Origin: Siderastrea siderea
Taxonomy: Eukaryota > Cnidaria > Anthozoa > Scleractinia > Rhizangiidae
Direction of reading: 5' to 3'
DNA: 64,000 nt
Assembly: GCA_964030785.1 (NCBI GenBank)
Contig: OZ034967.1
Span: forward strand, 71,292,113-71,356,112
The notes beneath the pieces were generated by a model, which saw only the letters and a program-made list of their open reading frames with translations, made no database searches and was not told where the DNA came from. The stretch's first letter is position 1. Each line of letters opens with the position of its first letter. Made by a program: the position numbers and the translations under genes. Below are positions 57,126 through 64,000 of the stretch, in pieces.

Positions 57126-57711
57126 CAGGTGGAACATGAGCAGAAGCATGAATCTTGATTTACCACACCATTTACACCATTTAATAAATGGCAGAGCTCG
57201 CGGAGGACCATGGTTAAACAATTTTGATTACCTATCGATGCGAGAAAGTTTGGTTCTGACGTCAGCGTACGTCCGCCCGCCCGCACAGACTCTGGGGGAT
57301 GGGGAGGAGAGCCCCAAGGCAACCCAAAGGGGGGTGGGGGGGGAATGTCATCTTCTCTTTGCGAGAAATCGCGCGGTGCTTTTCTGGCAACCGGCGTTAG
57401 CGTGATAATTTAGTTTCGCTTTCGTATCCATAAGCTGTAGTGTTTTTATGTACTTTGTATCGAAAACGTCTACACATTATCCACCCGCGGACCTCTCTGT
57501 TCAAGGTTCCGTCAAGGAACTCTGGATAAGAATTGCGTGGCTCATTTCCACTTTTCGGAGCCCACTTCATTAACACCATCTTTCCATTTTAAGTGTAACT
57601 ATTTTGCAGACATAAAAGTATGCTTGAAATTTGCACTGCATTAAGCTTGCTTGAATTAAAAGTCACGGTGCTTGAGTGATTCGACTTTAGGAGTTTTACA
57701 CATTTTTTCAG
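57126..57711. other. intergenic with a GC-rich patch
   Basis: 57255-57345 is unusually G-rich (GGGGATGGGGAGGAGAGCCC and a G7-8 run) in otherwise AT-rich DNA. No gene recognised. It lies directly upstream of the dead GPCR exon. Confidence 0.4.
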
Positions 57712-57952
57712 GTGATTATTGCTGGTTCTTGGATGGTCTCACTGGTGCTCAATTTCCCGGAATTTCGCAAGGAAATCGATCACCACCCCTGTATCTATGT
57801 GTGGTCTGATGCGATACTCAAGGCTTACTTTATCGCGTAGTATTCTCCCGTTGTTAATTCCTCTACTCTGATGATTGGACTATACTCCAGAGTCGTGTAC
57901 TCCTTGTGGTTTAAACGTAATGACGACAAATGAGCGCACATATCAACAACGG
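57712..57952 (+). pseudogene. dead GPCR exon 3, opposite strand
   Basis: Follows TTTTTTCAG| and aligns over its whole length with exon 3 of GPCR genes 1 and 2 (241 versus 240 nt): VIIAGSWMVSLVLNFPEF, then HHPCIYVWSDAILKAY, STLMIGLYSRVVYSLWFKRN. Two lesions: a TAG stop at 57838-57840 where gene 1 has Trp, and one inserted A after NDD (AAAT for AAT) near 57930 that shifts the frame. The end reads CAACAACGG|GTATG in place of CAACAACAG|GTATG. No other exons were found nearby. Confidence 0.85.
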
Positions 57953-58379
57953 GTATGATTAAACGGAGTATTCCTTAGTATTGGTCATGCCATAAGTTTG
58001 ATGGAGAAATGAGCATTCAATAAAAAATTTGTTTCATACAGGTTGTTAATTCATAAAGGTTTGTTTCACACATATTCTACTACAAAACATTTGATAAGCA
58101 CAACTCTCACCTTGCGGACACATCTACATCATGCCATACTGAGAAATTACCACTATTACTGTCGAACTAACAGGTTGTTGCTGTGGGTGTAATCAGCTTT
58201 TGAATTTTGCCCTGAGTTGTAGACAGCGGAATGTTTTAATCTTATCAGGAGGAAAAAAAAAAGAATTATTTCGCAATACACTTAGTAAAATGGCAAATAT
58301 AACCATTGTAATTTCATCTCTCTGTGAACAGGGTGTGTTGAACTGGTACGGCAGAGGGTCACCTTTATGATTCACAGCA
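57953..58379. other. intergenic, nothing recognised
   Basis: 3' of the dead GPCR exon. Exon 4 was searched for by eye and not found. Confidence 0.4.
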
Positions 58380-58394
58380 TGAAATCTTAAATTT

Positions 58395-58800
58395 ACGCAT
58401 TCGTAATGAATGCGTAAAGAATGCGTAATGACGTTGTGAACGCGTCTTTAGGGACGTCTTTACACTTTCGTCAAGAAGGTCTTAACGCATTGGAAACGAT
58501 AGCGCGTAAAGACGTCTTAGAGAGACTTTAATCGCTGTCTTTACGGATATTGTAAAAAATCGTATAGGCTTTATTTACGACATTTACGATTATTTAATTT
58601 GTCCAGATACAAGAGATTTACGCATTCTTAAAGTAGTCTTTACGGATGACATAACAAGTCGTTAAGGCTTTATTTACGGCATTTACGACTTCCGTACAGG
58701 GAGCAGAGAAGAGATAATTACGCGTTCTCAAACAAATCTTTACAGATACCGTAAAACTCGTGAAGGTTGTATTTACGATATTTTTGACTACGTAAAGAGA
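58395..58800 (+). repeat. diverged ~95-110 bp tandem repeat
   Basis: Three successive units at about 58500-58610, 58611-58707 and 58708-58800. Each runs (A)GAGA.TTACGC.TTCT.AAA... , TCTTTACGGAT, (A)A..TCGT.(A)AGG.T.TATTTACG, AC(A)TTTACGA.T. The preceding 58395-58500 holds a related but more diverged, GCGTAA-rich sequence. Confidence 0.7.
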
Positions 58801-60030
58801 TGAGATTTTCACGTCCTTAAAACATTGTTAATGAGCTATTCACATTCCCAGCCACCTTATGAATTGATACATTTTTTGATTTTGTTGAAGGCTTAATTCT
58901 ATGACCATTTCTGCAAATAGCAACAAGATGACTAACATTAGTTTGGTGATTTCAATCCGTGGTCTTAAAGAAAAATGCCGTCTTTATTGCATGCGAAAGT
59001 TTTAGGCCACGCATAACGGCTTCGTGGGAAACTATATAGATGATGGCTGACTCAAAGGATAACTACTGGCACAGCACTATTTCTTTTCAATCCATTTTAT
59101 TTCAACATGTTTATAATAAAACATTGTTTTACAATTAATACTAAAATTAAAAATTTTTGTAATTCATACAATGAACTGCCGTTACCAAAAACGCGGGAAC
59201 GTTTGTACAAAAGATACCTATATAAACATAATTCGCTGTGTGCTACAAAGCTATGAAAATGGCCCTTTCGTCCTTGATATGACGCAATACAAAAAGTTTC
59301 AAATAATCAAAGTTCCACATTGATATTACGCTAGTTATGTATACCTTGACTACCCCTGATAATAACTCATAAACTCAGACCAAAGAAACTTTTGTGTAAA
59401 CTCAAGCTTATTATTACCAATCAGAGTACACAGGGGTAGTCGACAGACATAAGCTAAATATTTGCCTATTATGTACAATATTTAACATCAACAAAGGAAA
59501 AGTAAGAAAAAAATCTTCTGCACTTGAAAATAGCATGGAAACTCGGAATATATACAATTATTTATGCTTGTTATTTTGAAATATTTAAACTGTAAAAGTT
59601 ATGCCACTACAGCTTACCCAGAGCCATATTGTTTGGTATGTTAAAAAGGACCATCGGCCATAATGTGTGCCATCTGTTTTTCTTTAACTTTAACCTTTGA
59701 TTGACTCTGTGCATGACAGTTTATTATAAGGTGTCAAAATCAACTGGTTGTGTATTTTACTTAAACATGAATTTTGTTCAAAGGTTACAGCCAATCCCAC
59801 TGCTGTGCATAGACATTATTCACCCATCATGAAAAATAAAACAAACACCAAAATCAAATGTCCTCGAGTTTCACTATGGAAGCATTTCTACACAAAGAAG
59901 TGGGGACATGATTTACAAATCGGGGTCTACAAAGGACACTGAAAAGGATGAAAAATTTGGCAAGAAATCAATGATGGCTTTCCATAACCAAAGGTCCTTT
60001 TTAATTTTGACCGTTTAAAAAGGGTCAGTT
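58801..60030. other. intergenic; 3' flank of the gene at 60031
   Basis: No further gene recognised. Contains the small TIR element at 59346-59443. CCTTAAAGGGGTGC at about 60039 lies within the end of the coding exon. Confidence 0.4.
59346..59443. mobile_element. 98-bp palindromic element
   Basis: TTGACTACCCCTG at the left and CAGGGGTAGTCGA at the right form 13-bp inverted ends (one mismatch). ACTCAAGCTTATTATTACCA fills the right half. Non-coding. Confidence 0.5.
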
Positions 60031-62240
60031 TTAATCTTGCCTTAAAGGGGTGCTAGTGGCGACTGGAGTTGGTGATCCACTTTTTAATACCCATTTAGGG
60101 GCATCTACAGGAGGACCCCTTGAGGAGCACTTTTCCCCTACCACCCTTTCTGTTTGTAAATTCCTTACATGCACAGGCAATGACATCTTGTACCTCAGGT
60201 CAAGGAAATCTTTGATCTCCCTCAACTTTGTCCCTTCCCAGGGCAACCTCTTAATAACAAAACGCTTAATATCACACCCATTTTCATCTTCCGACAGCTC
60301 ACTCTCATCTGAGCTCGTGTACTCATAAGTTAGGATTCTTTTGCATCTATCTTTTCTTTTCTCCTCCCAGTCCAAACTGTCGACTGCATTGCATCGCCGA
60401 GAAATTTTCCGGAATAGAAAAAACGGTATTGATATATTACATGTTGAAAATATAATTGTTGGTTTATTTTGACAAGCTTTTCTTGTAAATTACCAGATTA
60501 TTGATCAGCATAAAATACAGAGTTAACTTCAGAATTGACAGTCAAAACAGGACAAGCATTCCATCAAAAAAAAAAAATAATAATAATAATAAAAAAAGGG
60601 AAGTATTGATTGTCATTTCAATAATCCACTTTCAAGTGAAAAGTACAAAATGCAAATAAAACTTGATCCAATACTCGAATTTTGACTGGATTACTCATTA
60701 GGTTGAGCTACAGGTTTCCCCATTTGTTCAGTTCTTCATTTGAAAAGCTAATATTGAAATGGAAAATGAATTTTTTAATCTTGACAGGGACCCTTCACCT
60801 GCTTTGACTATAATATATTAGACGGGTTCACGCAATGGTTGTAAAGTTTGCAGAAACTTATAAACACAAATATCTATACAATAAAAATTTGTCCATATCT
60901 ATACTGGCACAGCAATCACTTGTCTCAGCAAATGACTTAAGAAGTTCGAGGTTTGTCTTCACGTAGCCTTTTATACTGGAACATATTGTACAACACATAA
61001 ATAAAACAGTTTTCCTACCTCTCTTACTCTTCCCTGCCTTCTACAGACAGTGTTGTGTTCAACTACTCCAGGTCTGCGTTTTCTCTTCTGTGAGTCTTTC
61101 AAACTTCGGAAGTAAGTCACAAACGCTGCTGTAAACAAACAGGGTGTAAGGAAGTTACTTGGTGTAATTCTGACAAAAATGTTGGTTTTATAATGGAAGA
61201 AGCAAATGGGGGGAAAGCTTTGGAACCAGGATAAGAACAAACAATGATGCTCTGCATTTGTTGTTAAATTGCATTACTCAGCCATTAAAAAAACATCAAT
61301 TGCAGGATTTGCATCTGAGCCATATGGGCTAGGGACAAATGCCCTTACCATTATACTATCCCTGTAACCTTATGGCTTCGAAACAGCACATGTTACCTTG
61401 ATTTCACAACCCAAATGACAGTATACAGTGTATAACCATCAGTGGAGTAGTGAACAACAAAAAGAAGTTCCATTTTCATATGAAATGGTGTTTTTTTGTA
61501 CCAGAGAAAATATTTTAAGGTTATGTTAGAGATACTTGATGTCCCATCATTTTGAAACCTCAATGCAGTTCAAGGTCACCATGGAGACATGGGAAAGCAA
61601 AGTGCAACTTAAGCACAAAGAGAACTAACCTCTGAGCTGTGCAGGAGACCAGGGACATTGCTCCTCTCCACCGAAGTCGTTGTAAACAGCTTCAGCTACA
61701 ACAGCAAATGCTGCCTTGTTCCTTTTTGAGCTTGCACTGCAAAAGGAATAAAGTTTAGTTAAAAAAAAGAATGGCCAAATGTTCTCCCTAAAATGATGGA
61801 ATGATTTCTTCCAAAGGTCTAACAGTTCTAAATCAACTACAAATTGGGGACACAACTTTATACTAGTTGACTTGGGGTTCAAAAACATCGTCCAATTTAA
61901 GTATGATTCTCCCTCTGCGTTTCTTTAACCCTTTACATGTACATCCTGAAAGTGACCATTCAATAATGTCTCCTTACATTGACACTTGATGATCAAACAC
62001 ATTGGTCACAAGAATGAAGGAAATGATCACCAAAGATGAATTGTCCTGATTGCTAAACAAATTCTCCCAACTTGTACCATAAGAAATACATAGAAGTGAT
62101 TTATGAGAAGATCCAAGTTGATATTAGAGCCTAAAGAGTTAGGTACTGGAAAAAAAATCGAGAACATACCTTTCCTCTAAATAAAATCCTTGAAAACTTG
62201 TGTCTTCCAATAAACATTTGTACATCTTGCGAAAACCTGA
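60031..62240 (-). CDS. unrecognised multi-exon gene, 3' part
   Basis: Minus-strand exons: 62170-62240 (SGFRKMYKCLLEDTSFQGFY), 61630-61736 (SSKRNKAAFAVVAEAVYNDF), 61019-61128 (AFVTYFRSLKDSQKRKRRPG, then VVEHNTVCRRQGRVRE) and a last exon from ~60397 to 60031 (DWEEKRKDRCKRILTYEYTS, SDESELSEDENG, then KRFVIKRLPWEGTKLREIKD, SSRGPPVDAPKWVLKSG). The first three junctions are GT/AG and phase-consistent. The last acceptor does not fit in phase, so a small exon is missing between 60400 and 61019. The start lies upstream and was not found. The protein is basic with an acidic Ser-rich stretch; this C-terminal arrangement is familiar to me from uncharacterised, often multicopy cnidarian proteins. Function unknown; possibly transposon-associated. 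Confidence 0.65.
61935..62150 (+). mobile_element. MITE-family copy in an intron of the 60-62 kb gene
   Basis: TGTCTCCTTACATTGACACT ... GAATGAAGGAAATGATCACC ... ATTCTCCCAACTTGTACCAT ... GTTGATATTAGAGCCTAAAG. Same order of words as 39655-39840. Confidence 0.6.
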
Positions 62241-62957
62241 CTGAAAAATCGTTCAAAATAAGCATGTAGCAGAGTCTTGTAAAGTAAATGGGGTGACAAC
62301 ACTAGTAATAGTTTGTATCTTGCATTATCTTTACAGGAAAATAGGCATTAAGGCAACTGTAGGGTTAATATCCACTGTAAAAAGCATGGTGTGGCCATAT
62401 GTTTATGTTTGTTAAGCACAACACTTTTTAACATTGAGCCGCACATAACCATCACGCAATTGCATTTACAAACCCAAATGATGGCTGCACGATGTCATTT
62501 ACAGTGGATTTCATCCTTAGTCTGGGACTAAATGTACAAATTCAAACAAATAATTTAAAAGTCTTAAAGCCATTTGCCGGGGCTGTAAATAATCTTACGT
62601 TTTCTCACAGCCGATTTCAGGCTATTATTTCCCTTCACGACCTGTCTATAATTACAAAGCAGTGAAGAAAATTGGGGTATTTTCAGAATCTTTATTGGTT
62701 TTAATTTCAGAAACATAGTATTTCCTCTGGTAATTATTTTGTAACCAAGGGCAACACATGGCAAGTGAATCATGATTTGCCTGTCAAGATTTGTCCATGG
62801 TAATGACAATGGGTGCAATTGGCACATAAAATGAGTTCCTTTAGCTAAAGGCAATATTAACTTCCCAAGCCTAAATGATCATAAAGAACTGGAAGATCTG
62901 CAAATCTCCTTCACTGCTTAGTATACAGGTCTCTCAGGGCTGAAGACGGCTCACTAT

Positions 62958-63144
62958 TGTGTAGTTCAAGAAAATATCCATACTCCCCCCATGGAAGGTT
63001 TTTTGTTTTGCAACCCCCCTCTCCCCAAGAAATTCAGTTTAGCTCCATACTTTAACTTCTAAAATTTGGGCTTTTAAGACCCCCCCCCAGCAATTTCCGA
63101 TGACCTTCCATGGGGTGAGTATGAATTTTTTGTGGAACTACACA
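62958..63144. mobile_element. TIR element with ~40-bp inverted ends
   Basis: TGTGTAGTTCAAGAAAATATCCATACTCC...CCATGGAAGG at the left. CCTTCCATGGGGTGAGTATG ... GGAACTACACA at the right is its inverse. Poly-C stretches inside (63001-63088). Non-coding; a familiar cnidarian repeat type. Confidence 0.75.
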
Positions 63145-64000
63145 TTGGGTTTAACAGGGACAGAGGCTACAATCTGAACCTATAATATGTAACCATATCT
63201 TGCCACATGATCATTTTCCTTGACAAAACCCTTTGATAGGAGTGAAAGTTCAAGTCTGTTTGTTGGGGAAATCATGGTAGTTGTGTGCAACATATAAAGA
63301 AGTCAAAGATGATTTAGGGTTGCTGTACTGATCATGTTGTTTGACGTTTTTATGTCTTTTCAACTGAAATACTTCATTTGGTTCATTCAAACAACAAATG
63401 CATGGCCAAATCCACGTTAGTTTGCATACAACTCTCATGATTCCCTACAGGCACGTTAAATCAAGTGAACTGAGCATTTTTGACTTTGAAAGGATTTCAG
63501 GGAACAACATTTTCACATACTACGCTGTAACATGTTTCCAGAAACTTGGGATACATTGCTGAAGAGCATGACTTCACCTAAGTTGGGATATATCAAAGTT
63601 GTATAAAGCATGCAAAGTGCAACACGGCAAGATTTCCGCACAGCCCCATACTTCATTATGCATACAGCTCTTTGTTTAAAGAAAACAATAGCGCGTATTT
63701 CTAATGCGCATTTCTAATGTTTCCTTTTGTTCAACAAAGTTTACATTTTTTTTCTAAGTCCATATGGGCTTAGACAAAATTTATGGATTTCGGGTCAAAA
63801 ATACGGAAAATCGAGCAATTTTTAAAAAATTTGTGCACTTTTCCCGTGTTTTTAAATCTGTAAGTCGTAAGGTTAGCCATACATGAGGTTATGGACAGCG
63901 CGTATTTTGTTAACGTAAACCACATAACATTTTAAAAATAAAAGGTTTTCTTACCCTTCTTGTGTCTTGTGTCGTTTATTTTTTTTATTTTATTTACTTA
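63145..64000. other. intergenic or upstream intron, nothing recognised
   Basis: May belong to the 5' region of the minus-strand gene ending at 60031, but no exon could be phased onto 62240. AT-rich. Confidence 0.4.

Overview
The window is AT-rich animal genomic DNA, most likely from an anthozoan cnidarian (a stony coral or close relative). Its genes are split into short exons with GT/AG junctions. It holds Penelope-like, BEL-type and LINE-type retroelement remains, many small palindromic DNA elements of types I associate with coral and anemone genomes, and a small cluster of divergent rhodopsin-class GPCRs. There is no bacterial or viral gene organisation. The species call is an inference from repeat and gene style; no marker gene is present.

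Layout. 1-5.9 kb: two arrays of GGAGTTA/TAACTCC palindromic repeats, a fold-back element, a pogo-like MITE and a stray GPCR first exon. 5.9-13.4 kb: a direct 2.6-2.9 kb segmental duplication with a decayed LINE reverse transcriptase between the copies. 13.8-27.4 kb: a mobile-element complex. A Penelope-like element (PLE) on the minus strand is split by a 4.75-kb element (16021-20771) with ~1.1-kb terminal inverted repeats and a 9-bp target duplication. That element carries two spliced exons of a protein resembling the calcium-responsive transcription factor domain. The end of the PLE plus one long TIR is duplicated again in inverted orientation (21854-23722). Each PLE end carries a foldable hammerhead-ribozyme motif. 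Downstream lie two seemingly identical 1,386-bp tandem copies of a hairpin-ended element; a third, diverged copy lies at 13866-15227.

28-49 kb: two tandem paralogous four-exon GPCR genes on the minus strand (29112-33507 and 45522-48961). Between them are a tRNA-derived SINE, a BEL-like gag fragment with an LTR, a RecQ-helicase pseudogene and the 5' end of an unrecognised gene. 49-64 kb: mostly MITEs, intergenic DNA and tandem repeats, a dead GPCR exon on the opposite strand at 57.7 kb, and an unrecognised multi-exon minus-strand gene at 60.0-62.2 kb.

The apparently functional host content is the two GPCR genes, the unknown gene at 60-62 kb, the partial gene at 44.3-44.8 kb and possibly a promoter/first exon at 28.2 kb. 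The most unusual structure is the long-TIR element with spliced host-like exons inside a Penelope element. All homology statements come from motif recognition by eye, without database searches.
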